64,000 nt of DNA from DATKFM01 sp963810485 (GCA_963810485.1 CAWENQ010000004.1:372001-436000); one strand, 5' to 3'. Counted from the first letter of the stretch, positions 43,282 through 53,686 are shown. Program-made: numbers and translations. The notes: generated from the letters alone by a model not told the origin.

Positions 43282-45240
43282 ATGGCTATGGATATCAGAC
43301 TGCTGGGTCAGTTCGAAGTACGGACGGGCGATCCGGAACCGCTCAAATTGCCGACCCGAAAAGCGGAGGCGCTGCTGGCCATGCTGGCGGCGAAACCGGA
43401 AACGCGGCATCGGCGCGACCATCTGGCGGGCGTGCTTTGGCCGCAAAGCGACAGCAAGCAGGCCCGGGGCAGCCTGCGGCAAACCCTGAATCTCCTGCGC
43501 AAGGCATTGGGTGAGAAGGGCGCCGCGGCCGTTTGCGCGACGGGCGACGATCTCTGGCTGGATCCCTCGGGCGCGTCGATCGATACCCGGCTGTTCGAGA
43601 TCGGCGCATCGGCCGCAACGGCGGTGGCGCTCGAGCAGGCCGTCACCCACTATCGCGGCGACTTTCTCGAAGGCCTGGAGGTGGAAGGCGAGGAGTTCGA
43701 GGATTGGCGCATGGCCGAGCGGATGCGGCTGCGGGAAGTCGCCATCGCCGCATTGTCCCGCCTGCTCGAGCAGCATGTGACCGACGGCGCCGCCGAGAAG
43801 GCGATTGCCGCCGGCGAAAGACTGCTGTCGCTGGATTCGACGTCCGAGGCGGCCTACCGCTCGCTCATGCAGGCCTATCTGACCCAGGGCGCGCGCGGCG
43901 GCGCCATCAGGCAGTATCAGCGCTGCCGCAAGATCCTGCGGCGCGAGCTCTCGGTCGATCCCTCGCCGGAGACGGAAGACCTTTACCGGAGAATCACCGA
44001 CGGCGTCGCCGTGTCGGCGCGGCTGCCGGCGCGGGAGCGGCCGAGCATCGCCATCCTGCCGTTCGACGTGCCGCAGGGCGATGAAGACATCTACTTCGCG
44101 CAAGGCGTGGTCGACGACATACTCAGCGAGCTGTCGCGGTTCCGCAGCCTGCGGGTCATCGCCCGCCATTCGTCTTTCTCGGCGGCGCGGCTCGGGCGTG
44201 CGGCGAATGAGATCGGCCGCGAGCTGGGCGCGGATTTCGTGCTGGAGGGCAGCATCCGGCGCAGCGACGGGGAGATGCGCATCGCCACGCATCTCAGCAG
44301 CACGACCAGCGGCTTGCATGTCTCCTCCGACCGCTACGACGTGCCCGCGAAGGCGGTTTTCGATCTGGAGGATCGGATTGTCCGCCAGGTCGCCGGCGCG
44401 CTGGCGATCCGCATCGACAGCGAGATTCTCGACCGGGCGCAGCGGCGCGGCGCCGAGGATCTTGGCGCCTATGATTGCTGGCTGCAGGCGATGTTTCATC
44501 TGCACCGGGACAAGCCGCGCGGCGTCGAGAAGGCGCGCAAATTCTTCCAGCGCGCGATCACGATCGACGCGAACTATGCGCGGGCCTATTCCGGCCTGGC
44601 GCTCACGCACTACAACGACTGGAACTGCCACAACTGGGATCGCTGGGCGGAATGCCAGTCGCAAGCCTTCGCCCATGCGCGCAAGGCGACGGAGCTGGAT
44701 CCGTCGGATCACATTCCCCACTGCATCCTGGGCCAGGTGCATATCTATCGCCGGGAGTTCGAGCTGGCCGAGAAGCATCACGGCCGCTCCCTCGCTCTCA
44801 ACCCGAACGACGCCGACTGCCTGGCGCGCATGGCGCAGGCGAATTGCCAGCAGGGCGATCCCGCGGCCGGGATCGAACTGGGCGAAGCGGCGCGGAAACT
44901 CAACCCGCGCTTTCCCGACTGGTATGTGGGCTTTCTCGGCCTGCCCTACTTGATGGCCGGCCGTCCCGACGAGGCCGTGGCCGTGATGGAGCAAGCGCCG
45001 GATGCCTTCATCGACACGCGCGGGTTTCTGGCGGCGGCCTATGGATTTCTCGGCAACAAAGCCAAGATGCGCGAGCATGGCGAGGCGTTTGTTGCCGGCT
45101 TCGAAGCCAAGATCATGCCCGGCCGCAAGGCCGAGGCCGCCGATGCTGTGCGCTGGCTGCAGCAGGTCACGCCGTTCCGGCAGGAAACCGACGCGCGCTA
45201 TTTCCGCAAGGGGCTGAAGAAAGCCGGCCTGCTGACCTAG
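43282..45240 (+). CDS. SARP/BTAD-type transcriptional regulator with TolB-like and TPR domains
   Basis: The 652-residue protein has an N-terminal winged-helix domain ('IRLLGQFEVRTGDPEPLKLPTRKAEALLAML', 43294-43390), a BTAD helical domain ('DFLEGLEVEGEEFEDWRMAE', 'LLSLDSTSEAAYRSLMQAYL'), a FlgO/TolB-like domain ('SIAILPFDVPQGDEDIYFAQ', 'RELGADFVLEGSIRRSDGEM') and C-terminal TPRs ('LDPSDHIPHCILGQVHIYRR'). This layout is common in alphaproteobacterial and CadC/SARP-like regulators; the signal is unknown. Its target is probably the divergent TPR gene, by position. Confidence 0.85.
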   Translation: MAMDIRLLGQFEVRTGDPEPLKLPTRKAEALLAMLAAKPETRHRRDHLAGVLWPQSDSKQARGSLRQTLNLLRKALGEKGAAAVCATGDDLWLDPSGASIDTRLFEIGASAATAVALEQAVTHYRGDFLEGLEVEGEEFEDWRMAERMRLREVAIAALSRLLEQHVTDGAAEKAIAAGERLLSLDSTSEAAYRSLMQAYLTQGARGGAIRQYQRCRKILRRELSVDPSPETEDLYRRITDGVAVSARLPARERPSIAILPFDVPQGDEDIYFAQGVVDDILSELSRFRSLRVIARHSSFSAARLGRAANEIGRELGADFVLEGSIRRSDGEMRIATHLSSTTSGLHVSSDRYDVPAKAVFDLEDRIVRQVAGALAIRIDSEILDRAQRRGAEDLGAYDCWLQAMFHLHRDKPRGVEKARKFFQRAITIDANYARAYSGLALTHYNDWNCHNWDRWAECQSQAFAHARKATELDPSDHIPHCILGQVHIYRREFELAEKHHGRSLALNPNDADCLARMAQANCQQGDPAAGIELGEAARKLNPRFPDWYVGFLGLPYLMAGRPDEAVAVMEQAPDAFIDTRGFLAAAYGFLGNKAKMREHGEAFVAGFEAKIMPGRKAEAADAVRWLQQVTPFRQETDARYFRKGLKKAGLLT

Positions 45241-45950
45241 GCGCCGATCAGATCGATCCAGCGGTCGGTGACGGCCTCGGCGAAGCTGCGCTGCGCCGCG
45301 GCTTTCTGCTTGTTGTCGTTACGCGTGGCCGCGATGACCGAGTCGGCATTCGCGCCGAGACGATGGCGAAGGCTGCCGTCGCAGACCGTGATCCAGTGAT
45401 CGACGATCGGCTGCGTTGCCTCGAAATGGCATTGGAAGGCATAGGTGGCGCGGCCGATGCGGAAGGCTTGGTTGGCGCAGCCCGTGCCGGCCAGCAATTG
45501 CTCGCCCTCGTCGGGGATGTCGAACGTGTCTTCGTGGAACTGCATGATCGCCGGCTGCGGCAGGCCCTGCAGCAGCCTGTCGCGTTCGGCGGCGTCGGTC
45601 TTGGCCAGCGGCACATAGCCGAATTCCAGCTCGCTGTGGCGCCGCACGGTCTTGCCGAAGCAGCGCGCCAGGATCTGCGAACCCAGGCAGATGCCGAGCA
45701 GCGGCTTGTCGGCGCCGTGGAAATCCCGCAGGAGATCGCGCATCGGCGCCAGGTTGGGAAACTTGCCGTCGTCATTGGCGCTCATCGCGCCGCCGAGGAT
45801 CACAGCGCCATCATAGCCGCGATGGGAATTAGGCAGCGCGTCGCCGTGGAGCACGCAGCGCTTTTCCATCTCGCCGCCGCGCGCGGCGATGCGGTCGCCG
45901 ATGGTGCCGGCCGGCGAGATGGGATCGTTTTCCAGGATCAGGATTTTCAT
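45237..45950 (-). CDS. Class I glutamine amidotransferase-like protein (GuaA-type domain)
   Basis: The 237-residue protein has the nucleophile Cys88 in 'LLGICLGSQILARCFG', preceded by 'GAVILGGAMSANDDGKFPNL', and 'YAFQCHFEAT' with the His-x-Glu pair, the stand-alone GATase group that includes gamma-glutamyl hydrolase-type proteins. No synthase partner is adjacent. It converges with and overlaps the regulator gene by 4 bases at their ends. The substrate is unknown. Confidence 0.8.
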   Translation of the reverse strand: MKILILENDPISPAGTIGDRIAARGGEMEKRCVLHGDALPNSHRGYDGAVILGGAMSANDDGKFPNLAPMRDLLRDFHGADKPLLGICLGSQILARCFGKTVRRHSELEFGYVPLAKTDAAERDRLLQGLPQPAIMQFHEDTFDIPDEGEQLLAGTGCANQAFRIGRATYAFQCHFEATQPIVDHWITVCDGSLRHRLGANADSVIAATRNDNKQKAAAQRSFAEAVTDRWIDLIGA

Positions 45951-45996
45951 GGCGCTAGAAGGTGGCGATAACAGGGCATTTCGTCAATCCGGCCGG

Positions 45997-46647
45997 TCAT
46001 GCAATGGCGTTGTGGGAGGGCCGCGTTGCCGTCATGCCGGGCCGGGCGGCCATGCGTTGCCACCAGCCGGCCAGCGCCGGCCGCTCCACCAGCATCGCCA
46101 CGCCTTCCGGCGCTGCGAGGAAATAGGCGAACATCGGCGCGGCGTGGAGATCGGCCAGGGTCAGCGCATCGCCGGCCAGGAACGGCGCCCGGCCCATCAA
46201 CCGCGCCAGCTCGTCGAGGCAGATGCGGGCACGCGGCAAGGCAGCGGTGATCTTGGCCTCGTCGGCGGCGCGGCCTTCCCGCGGTGCGCCGACGCGTTCC
46301 ATATAGATGTCCCAGACGAGAGTCCGGTAGGCATAGCTGTCGAGCATGCCGATGATCTGGTTCATGCGCGCGCGGCGCTTCGCATCGTCGGGCTGCAGCG
46401 CCGGGCCATCGAAGGCTTCGTCGATGTAACGGGTGATGGCGGCTGTTTCATAGAGCGTGAAGCCATCATGCTCGAAAGCAGGAATGCGGCCGAAGGGCTG
46501 CCGCGCGAGATGGTCCGCCGGCGGGCCACCGGGCGCGAAGGCATCGACCTCCTGCAGCCGGTAGGACACCTGCTTCTCCCACAACGCGAGCCGCACGATG
46601 CGGACATAGACGCTGTAGGCGGCGCCGAAGACGATGGGCTGGCTCAC
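45997..46647 (-). CDS. Glutathione S-transferase family protein
   Basis: The 216-residue protein has a thioredoxin-like N-domain ('IVFGAAYSVYVRIVRLALWE', 'FGRIPAFEHDGFTLYETAAITRYIDEAF' with the glutathione-binding cis-Pro and Glu-Thr) and a helical C-domain with 'FLAGDALTLADLHAAPMFAY', the conserved capping motif. Which electrophile it handles is unknown. It ends 9 bases after the purA stop, on the same strand. Confidence 0.88.
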   Translation of the reverse strand: MSQPIVFGAAYSVYVRIVRLALWEKQVSYRLQEVDAFAPGGPPADHLARQPFGRIPAFEHDGFTLYETAAITRYIDEAFDGPALQPDDAKRRARMNQIIGMLDSYAYRTLVWDIYMERVGAPREGRAADEAKITAALPRARICLDELARLMGRAPFLAGDALTLADLHAAPMFAYFLAAPEGVAMLVERPALAGWWQRMAARPGMTATRPSHNAIA

Positions 46648-46656
46648 CGGGCAGCC

Positions 46657-47949
<1,293 letters not shown>

Positions 47950-48114
47950 CCGCCGAGTCTCCCGTCCGATCCCGCGCCCAGCCATCCAAATCCACCGGGG
48001 CGCGGCAGGTTGATAGTCGGTTAGGCCGGAAACGGCAACCGGCGGGGGGTTATGTCCTTCTGGCCGTTGAGTTTTTCTTCCGCCGCCGCTTTCGCGGGGA
48101 AAGAACAATTGGCA

Positions 48115-48309
48115 GGCTATTTTTCGCTATTTTCCGCTGGCTCAAACCATTCAGCGGACAGCGCTTTTCCGCAGAATCCGCGATTCCCGGGGGACCCTGA
48201 TTTTTGGGAACGATGCCATGCAAGGGAATCACCCCGCCGGCGACGCCGTCCTGCCTCGCAGGCGGCGCATGCCATATTCCGATAGACAATGTCCAACATC
48301 GAGGCCGCC
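48115..48309. repeat. Dispersed repeat, copy 2 (of 2)
   Basis: This copy matches the element at 22911-23092 in the same orientation: the left TATTTTCCGC block, the GATTCCCGGGGGACCCTGA core at 48182-48200 with its inverted partner GGGAATC at 48224-48230, and the last 24 bases identical (48286-48309). It has a longer middle with a hairpin (GCCGTCCTGC/GCAGGCGGC). Homology stops sharply at 48309. Confidence 0.7.
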
Positions 48310-48387
48310 GAGACGTGTCTCGAAGGCGGATTCCGATGTGGGAACATTTTCCGGCGGGACAAGGGGTGTGGGTTGAAAAAGTCGTTT

Positions 48388-48826
48388 CACCACAAAGTCA
48401 CAAAGGACACGAAGCTGACTGTGTGCCTGTGCCGTCCTTGCCGGACGTGAGAAGAATTGGCACGCGGCCGGCACGATGCTTCGCATCGGCCTGCGGACGC
48501 GGAGGAGAAAGCAAAGGATTTCAACCACAGATGCACACAGATAAACACAGATAAACACAGATGCGCTGAGTAAGTTGGATGGATCGCGCAACTCTTGCTT
48601 CGATCGTATTCTTGCGCGCCGAAGGCGCGCAGGAATCCGTCATCGGCTGCAGTAGTGCGATCACCGCCTGAATCTCGATCATCTGTGTTTATCTGTGTGC
48701 ATCTGTGGTTAGCGTTTCCAGCTTGCTTCTCCGCGTCTCGCGCCTCCGCGTGCCAATCTTCGTGCCTGCATTTCGCGGTTTCGCCTATAGGCTCGCTATC
48801 TTCGTGCTCTTCGTGACTTTGTGGTG
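48388..48826. repeat. Large nested inverted repeat
   Basis: Two arms of about 150 bases face each other. The outermost 27 bases (48388-48414 and 48800-48826) are near-identical reverse complements rich in CACAAAG/CACGAAG. The innermost 29 bases (48524-48552 and 48681-48709) are perfect reverse complements rich in CACAGAT. Between them ACGCGGAG and TTGGCACGCGG blocks also pair. The left inner end has a tandem ATAAACACAG duplication (48541-48560). The 128-base spacer and the rest of 48310-48915 hold no gene I can support. Confidence 0.8.
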
Positions 48827-48915
48827 AACCCACTCTTTCTTCACCCCATTGCCTCCCAGCCCGCTCTCCGCCAGCATGGACACCGCACCCATCGCGATAG
48901 ACCGGAGGCCCCGCC

Positions 48916-49719
48916 ATGACTGCTCCCCGCATCCAGAAACTCGAGCCCTTCGGCCCCGGCGGGACCGCCGCCGCGACCGGGCTGGCCCCGTGGCCGGAGA
49001 TCCCGGCCACCGCGCTCACCGCCGGCAAGCCGGTGCAGCGCGGGCATTACTACCTGGAGGACAAGGCGCTGGGCCTCACCGCCGGGGTGTGGGACTGCAC
49101 CGCCATGACCGAGAAGGGCGGCCCCTACAGCGTCAACGAGTTCATGATCCTGCTGGAGGGCGAGGTCACGCTCATCGAGGCCGACCGCCGCACGACCTAC
49201 AAGGCCGGCGAGAGCTTCATCATCCCCAAGGGCCTGCCCTGCCAATGGCACCAGGACGGCTATGTGCGGAAGTTCTTCGTCATCTTCGACGACGCCTCGG
49301 GCCTGACGCCGGAGAACCCGGCCGATCTGGCGCCGCTCCGCCCCGACCCGCGCGCGGACTTGGCGCCCTCGGCCGGCCCGGCGCCGGAGCTGCTGCTGAG
49401 CGGCGCGCCACAGCAGCGGGACAAGCGCTACTACGCCGACCTCACCGGGCAATGGACCGTGGGCGTCTGGAGCTCGACGCCCTATCACCGCAAGACCATC
49501 CCCTTCCCGCGCCACGAGCTGATGCACATCCTCGAGGGCGAGGTGACCATCACCGAAGACGGCCAGCCGCCGCGGACCTTCAAGGCCGGCGACACGTTCG
49601 TGGTGCCGCTGGGCACGCCCTGCGACTGGAAGTCGACGGTGGATGTGAGGAAGTTCTACTGCATCTTCCAGCCGAAGGCGGACGTGGCGGGGGCTAAGGG
49701 GAAAGAGGCGGCGGAGTAA
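48916..49719 (+). CDS. Bicupin-domain protein
   Basis: The 267-residue protein has two cupin units: 'GPYSVNEFMILLEGEVTLIE' followed by 'KAGESFIIPKGLPCQWHQDG', and 'PFPRHELMHILEGEVTITED' followed by 'KAGDTFVVPLGTPCDWKSTV'. Metal ligands are partly degenerate (Glu/His retained in the second unit). Such proteins often bind small carboxylates or act as sensors; no enzymatic role can be assigned. It lies between the inverted repeat and the tRNA-Lys fragment. Confidence 0.82.
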   Translation: MTAPRIQKLEPFGPGGTAAATGLAPWPEIPATALTAGKPVQRGHYYLEDKALGLTAGVWDCTAMTEKGGPYSVNEFMILLEGEVTLIEADRRTTYKAGESFIIPKGLPCQWHQDGYVRKFFVIFDDASGLTPENPADLAPLRPDPRADLAPSAGPAPELLLSGAPQQRDKRYYADLTGQWTVGVWSSTPYHRKTIPFPRHELMHILEGEVTITEDGQPPRTFKAGDTFVVPLGTPCDWKSTVDVRKFYCIFQPKADVAGAKGKEAAE

Positions 49720-49733
49720 CTAAGGCCCCCAGA

Positions 49734-49786
49734 CAGCTGAACTCTTAATCACCGGGTCGCAGGTTCGAGTACTGCTGCGCCCACCA
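49734..49786 (+). other. 3' fragment of tRNA-Lys(CTT), possible attachment site
   Basis: The sequence CAGCTGAACTCTTAATCACC, then GGGTCGCAGGTTCGAGTACT, ending in CCACCA, matches the anticodon arm, T-arm and CCA end of bacterial tRNA-Lys(CTT), with a few changes. The 5' half is missing. Such 3' fragments are left at the far end when an element integrates into a tRNA gene, so it marks one edge of a possible island extending right. Confidence 0.6.
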
Positions 49787-49789
49787 ATT

Positions 49790-50337
49790 AAATCAATGAC
49801 TTATAGTGTATAATTTCTTAACTTATCCTGTTCTGGGGTTGCTCCGAGGCAGGGTTTGCTGGGAGCCCAATCAGCTCTTGGCCAAATCGGCTCGCAAAAA
49901 GCAAGAATGTTCGCGGAGGATCGGCGCCCGGACCCGCGCTGAGGCCGGCTTCAGAGCAACGGTTGGTTAATGGATTCTTGCCGTAGTGCCTGGGCCGGTT
50001 GGCATTGCTGGCGAGGCAACCTCAACCCCAAGGGTCGTCCCTAGGACCAACCAGGGATTGCGTTGGCGCAACTTCACAATCCCTGGCCTGCCTTGGCGCG
50101 CCATACACTGGCGTACCGCCCCCATGGCTCACCGGGAAACCCTACATTGGCATACGATGATCTCGTCGGCGAGGATTTAATGCTACGAGCAGATTTCATG
50201 CCGGACGTTGGCCAGGTGCCGCGTCGCCAACGAAAAGCCCCGGCGGTGAAGCCAGGGCCAGTTTGAGTGGGTCGTGAGTACGAGGGGCCAAAGTCAGATG
50301 ACTCATACCTGACCAAACAACATGTGAGCAGAACCGA
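49790..50337. other. Gene-poor stretch after tRNA-Lys fragment
   Basis: About 550 bases begin AT-rich (TTAAATCAATGACTTATAGT) and contain only short frames without recognisable proteins or ribosome sites. I see no integrase remnant. Confidence 0.5.
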
Positions 50338-50649
50338 TTATTCCGACCCTCGTGATCGTGCCGGCCGTGGCGCGACGTACTTTCGACTTCCACCGGGTTT
50401 TCGCGCCTCGTATTCCACCGCGACAAGTCCTTGCGACTTTAGTCGCTTCAACGCTACGTCGCTGACGCCCCGAAGTATCGAAAAGTCACGCACTGACAAC
50501 TGTACGAGATCAGCAACTTGCGCAATGCCGACTCCTTTTAACGCCACCCGAGCCATCAATGGCAAGTCCAGCGCGTCAATGCTTTTGGCTTGTTTGGCGA
50601 GCAATAGGGCGGAGGGTGCCCAAGTCAGGAGTTGTTTCATTGCGCAAGC
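50338..50649 (-). CDS. Small protein with RpoA C-terminal-domain-like helix-hairpin-helix
   Basis: The 103-residue product (MACAMKQLLTWAPSALLLAK...) contains 'SIDALDLPLMARVALKGVGIAQVADLVQLSVRDFSILRGVSDVALKRLKSQGL' (50400-50560), which follows the spacing of the alpha-CTD of RNA polymerase, including the ...R..LK..GI..V.DLV... signature. The tail is basic (RKPGGSRKYVAPRPARSRG). Possible DNA-binding or polymerase-binding role; the family is not one I can name. An AGAGAG site precedes ATG 50649. Confidence 0.5.
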   Translation of the reverse strand, partial: ACAMKQLLTWAPSALLLAKQAKSIDALDLPLMARVALKGVGIAQVADLVQLSVRDFSILRGVSDVALKRLKSQGLVAVEYEARKPGGSRKYVAPRPARSRGSE

Positions 50650-50702
50650 CATCTCTCTACTGCGGCGTGATTGCCGGGATTGCGTGTGCGGGCCATTCCT
50701 GA

Positions 50703-50963
50703 TCAAAGAAATCGGCAGACGGGTGCCGGAGGCAGCGCAGCTGCGGCTCTCTCGGCGTCCCCTTCATTTCCCTTTTCGAATTCAGCGCGCACAACGGCAG
50801 CCTGCACCTGGTCACTGGCGGACAAGTCGTGAAACCAATTCCAGCACGCAGCGATATAACCCGCAGGGAAATCCTTCCCCGCGTCTGTCCTGTCGTGATT
50901 TAGTACCGCTAGCAGCTTGTGTGCTGGTTCCGTCGATAGCTCATCGTCCATGCTAGACATCGA
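50703..50963 (-). CDS. Small hypothetical protein, paralogue of the one at 54675
   Basis: The 86-residue product includes 'AHKLLAVLNHDRTDAGKDFP', 'AGYIAACWNWFHDLSASDQV' and ends 'AAAALPPAPVCRFL'. The order K-L-x-AV, D-x-P-A-x-Y-x-x-AC-x-x-W is shared with the protein at 54675-54977. Start is uncertain (50963, 50954 or 50996). Function unknown. Confidence 0.5.
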   Translation of the reverse strand, partial: SMSSMDDELSTEPAHKLLAVLNHDRTDAGKDFPAGYIAACWNWFHDLSASDQVQAAVVRAEFEKGNEGDAERAAAALPPAPVCRFL

Positions 50964-51030
50964 ACCACGGAGCCAGCCCGTCAGCAAGGCGGCCATAGTG
51001 CAAGGCCGCGGGATTGGGTAGGCTCGCCCG

Positions 51031-51687
51031 ATGTGTGGCCGCTACTCCATTACTTCCGCCCCAGAGGCCATGCGCCGGTTGTTCAAATTCACGAACGACA
51101 CGCCGAACCTGCGGCCGAGTTACAACTGCGCTCCGACCCACACTTTGCCAGTGGTCCGCCTGACCGCTCAGGGCGAGCGCGAGCTGGTGACGCTGAAGTG
51201 GGGGCTGATCCCCTTCTGGGCCAAAGATTCGAAGATTGCTTACAGCACGATCAATGCCCGCGCCGAGACGGTAACCCTAAAGCCGGCCTTCCGAGCGGCA
51301 TTCAAAGCCCGTCGCTGTCTAATCCCGGCAGATGGATTCTATGAATGGCAGCCTGGCGAAAAGAAGCAGCCCTACCGGATCACGATGAAGGACCGGGAGC
51401 CGTTCGCCATGGCCGGTCAATGGGAACAATGGGACAAGGGCGAGACACCGCTGCAGACCTTCACGATCATTGTGACCGAAGGCAATGCGCTGATGAAGCC
51501 GATCCACGACCGGATGCCCGTGATCCTGCCGCCAGATACATGGGATCACTGGCTGACATCAAAGGATCCCGGCATTCCGACAGCGCTGCTGATGTCCTAC
51601 CCGGCGAGTAAGATGCTGGCCTACAAGGTCAGCACGCGGGTCAATTCGCCGAAGAACAATGATGCGGCGATCTTGGAACCGGTCTAG
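51031..51687 (+). CDS. yedK: SOS response-associated peptidase YedK (HMCES family)
   Basis: YedK/HMCES caps abasic sites in single-stranded DNA by a Cys2 thiazolidine crosslink. The 218-residue protein has Cys2 after Met removal (MCGRYSITS), Asn75 in 'STINARAET', Glu105 in 'ADGFYEWQPG' and His159 in 'MKPIHDRMPVIL', the four catalytic positions. It ends 'RVNSPKNNDAAILEPV', also typical. It lies inside the island-like stretch, where the gene is a frequent passenger. Confidence 0.95.
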   Translation: MCGRYSITSAPEAMRRLFKFTNDTPNLRPSYNCAPTHTLPVVRLTAQGERELVTLKWGLIPFWAKDSKIAYSTINARAETVTLKPAFRAAFKARRCLIPADGFYEWQPGEKKQPYRITMKDREPFAMAGQWEQWDKGETPLQTFTIIVTEGNALMKPIHDRMPVILPPDTWDHWLTSKDPGIPTALLMSYPASKMLAYKVSTRVNSPKNNDAAILEPV

Positions 51688-51812
51688 CGGCCTGGCCCGG
51701 TTTCCTGGAGAACTCACGCAGGCACGGCGCGCATAGTGGAAGCGGATGCCATTGACGCCGCTGTCGCTGTGGTTTCTTATTTTGTTTCCTTTGCGGAAGG
51801 CGGGGCCAGATT

Positions 51813-52240
51813 ATGCGTGTCATCGGCCTATTCTGCGCATTAGGCGCAATTGCGGCTTCAAACCTCTTTGCCAGCGGCGGACCGACGGCAGCACAGGACG
51901 ATCTCGTTGCCGCTGGCGAGAAGGTGTTCGTCAAGTGCCAGACACTGTCACGCGGTAGGCGCGCCGACGAAGTTCAAGAAGGGCAGGGCCCCATCTGAAT
52001 GATCTGTTCGGCAGAAAGCCCGCTAGCCTTCCGGACTACAAGAGGTATTCCGAGGGGCTTGTCGCGTTCGGTCAGGACAAGGTCTGGGACGAGGCGACCT
52101 TAACGACCTTCCTCCGTGACCCGCAGGGGGTGGTTAGGAACACCAAGATGGGATTCCTCGGCCTCCAGACAGACGAGGAGATCAAGGCCGTGCTCGCCTA
52201 TCTGGCAACCTTCGACTTGGATGGGGCGGCACCAAAATAA
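51813..52240 (+). pseudogene. Class I cytochrome c, disrupted by frameshifts
   Basis: The first frame gives signal peptide 'MRVIGLFCALGAIAASNLFA' and 'AAGEKVFVKCQT'. Then the frame breaks inside the haem motif: deleting one base near 51941 gives CQTCHAVGAPTKFKKGRAPS. A second shift near 51987 gives 'LNDLFGRKPASLPDYKRYSE', 'TTFLRDPQGVVRNTKMGFLG' and 'EEIKAVLAYLATFDLDGAAP' up to TAA 52240. The reassembled ~140-residue protein is a typical cytochrome c550/c2-type domain with axial Met in 'TKMGF'. Confidence 0.75.
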
Positions 52241-52302
52241 GGCCGCGGGTCTCGGGCGGGCATTCGCGATTTCTGTTATCAGTTCAGCCCGCATCGCTGG
52301 TC

Positions 52303-52539
52303 CTACCGCGCCAGCTCGTGGACCTTCACGCTGTTGCCAAACCTGTTGCCGCACTCCACGCATGCAAACCGCTCCTCAAGGTCTGACACACGCTGATTCT
52401 CGCCGAACCGCGCCAGTAGCGGCAACGGACTAACGTTGGCGGTATGGCGGCAACTGAAGCAGGTCACGCGCAAGACGTGCCTCGGCTGCAAATCGCCGAG
52501 TCGTACGGCGTATTTCGGACCGAGCGTTACATCGGGCAT
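52303..52539 (-). CDS. Small zinc-ribbon-like protein
   Basis: The 78-residue product (MPDVTLGPKYAVRLGDLQPR...) has two Cys pairs, 'LRVTCFSCRHTANVSPLPLL' and 'ERFACVECGNRFGNSVKVHE', spaced as in a zinc ribbon, with 'RVSDLEERFAC' between. Start ATG 52539 is chosen because the upstream 22 residues look unrelated. Function unknown. Confidence 0.55.
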   Translation of the reverse strand: MPDVTLGPKYAVRLGDLQPRHVLRVTCFSCRHTANVSPLPLLARFGENQRVSDLEERFACVECGNRFGNSVKVHELAR

Positions 52540-52936
52540 CTTGTTGCCTCGTACTACTGAGGCAGTGGAATCTGCTCCTACAGGAACTCCGATTGCAAGC
52601 AACACACTCCCTTGTGGCCCGCGAGTTAAGCGGTCACCGAGGGATTGTGTCTGCGGGCGCCAGAGGTTTCGGTAGTGTGCGAATCACCAGACCCATTGCG
52701 TATCTGCCAGAGGACTTGTCGCCCCCGCTAGCTTCGGACGCGATCGATGATAGGATACGGACCACCATGGACTTCTTCTGGGCCTACGGCGAAGTCATAG
52801 TCCCCGCTGCCTTTGTCGGATTATGCTGCTTGATCGCGCACATTTGGAGAAGCTTTCGCCCGCGCCCACACGCGACAAAGACCCGCCCAGGGAGAGTGCG
52901 ATCAAGGACTAGTACAAGGGGTCTCATTGAATCATC

Positions 52937-53182
52937 CTAAATGGAAGCAAGCCACAAATAGACCACCACGAGACTTATGAGAACATTGGTCAGCGCGCTC
53001 AGGCGGATGACCCACGAAACCGCTTGGCTGTTTATCACCTCCGCAACCATCGGGTACTGTGAGCCGGAATACTTCTGCCAGGAGGCTGTCGCCAATCGTT
53101 GCAGGTGCGACGGGTAGAACAGAATGAAGCAATTTATGAGCACAAAGAAGGCCAGTAATCCGGCTGCGATGATGACCCGCAT
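52937..53182 (-). CDS. Small two-helix membrane protein
   Basis: The 81-residue product (MRVIIAAGLLAFFVLINCFI...) has an N-terminal and a C-terminal membrane helix ('LTNVLISLVVVYLWLASI') separated by about 40 residues. AGGGGG precedes ATG 53182. I recognise no family. Confidence 0.5.
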   Translation of the reverse strand: MRVIIAAGLLAFFVLINCFILFYPSHLQRLATASWQKYSGSQYPMVAEVINSQAVSWVIRLSALTNVLISLVVVYLWLASI

Positions 53183-53300
53183 GAGTTGCCCCCTGGTTGC
53201 CCGGCCCGCACCCATTTTGACACCGATTTCGAGATCGGCGCATCGGTCGGCCGTTGGCGAGGCGGCGGCTTAGGAGAATCCGGTGCCGGTAGCTGACAGG

Positions 53301-53331
53301 AAAAAAGCCCCGGGCGCGTCCGCGCCGGGGC
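53301..53331 (-). terminator. Intrinsic terminator (minus strand)
   Basis: An 11-bp GC stem with one bulged base (53307-53318 with 53321-53331) is followed on the minus strand by six T (complement of 53301-53306). It would end leftward transcription from 53400-53690, where I see no clear gene: the 470 bases from 53216 to 53686 contain only weak frames on both strands and a GCGGGTTTGAAACCCGC palindrome at 53660-53676. Confidence 0.65.
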
Positions 53332-53686
53332 GAGTAATTCTGTTGAGGGTACGGAGTTTTTGCTAAATGCCCGTACTTGATCTGATGAAACTCCTCACCA
53401 AGTTGCGGTTCTAGGATAATATGCAAAGCTCTGCATTAATATTTGGTAATGTCTCTAACGCGATCTCCCGCACTAATCAGATATCGCGCATCCACCGCCA
53501 GCGAAACGGATGATGCGAAGAAATTTCCCCAGGCAAGAACAAGTAAGCGGCTACCTAAGTTGGCTGAAGTGTTGACCGCTGCGCTCGGCCGCAGTGGCTT
53601 CCGCCGACTTACGAACGCCAACGTCAAGCGGGCGATGTGACTGCAATGGAATGAGGGCGGGTTTGAAACCCGCCCCTACAATTCTC

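Noticed and set aside
48541..48560. Tandem ATAAACACAG units as the start of a CRISPR array
   Set aside because: Only two 10-base copies with no spacers; they belong to the larger inverted repeat.
49986..50180. A short plus-strand frame after the tRNA-Lys fragment
   Set aside because: Pro/Arg/Trp-rich, no ribosome site and no family; treated as non-coding.
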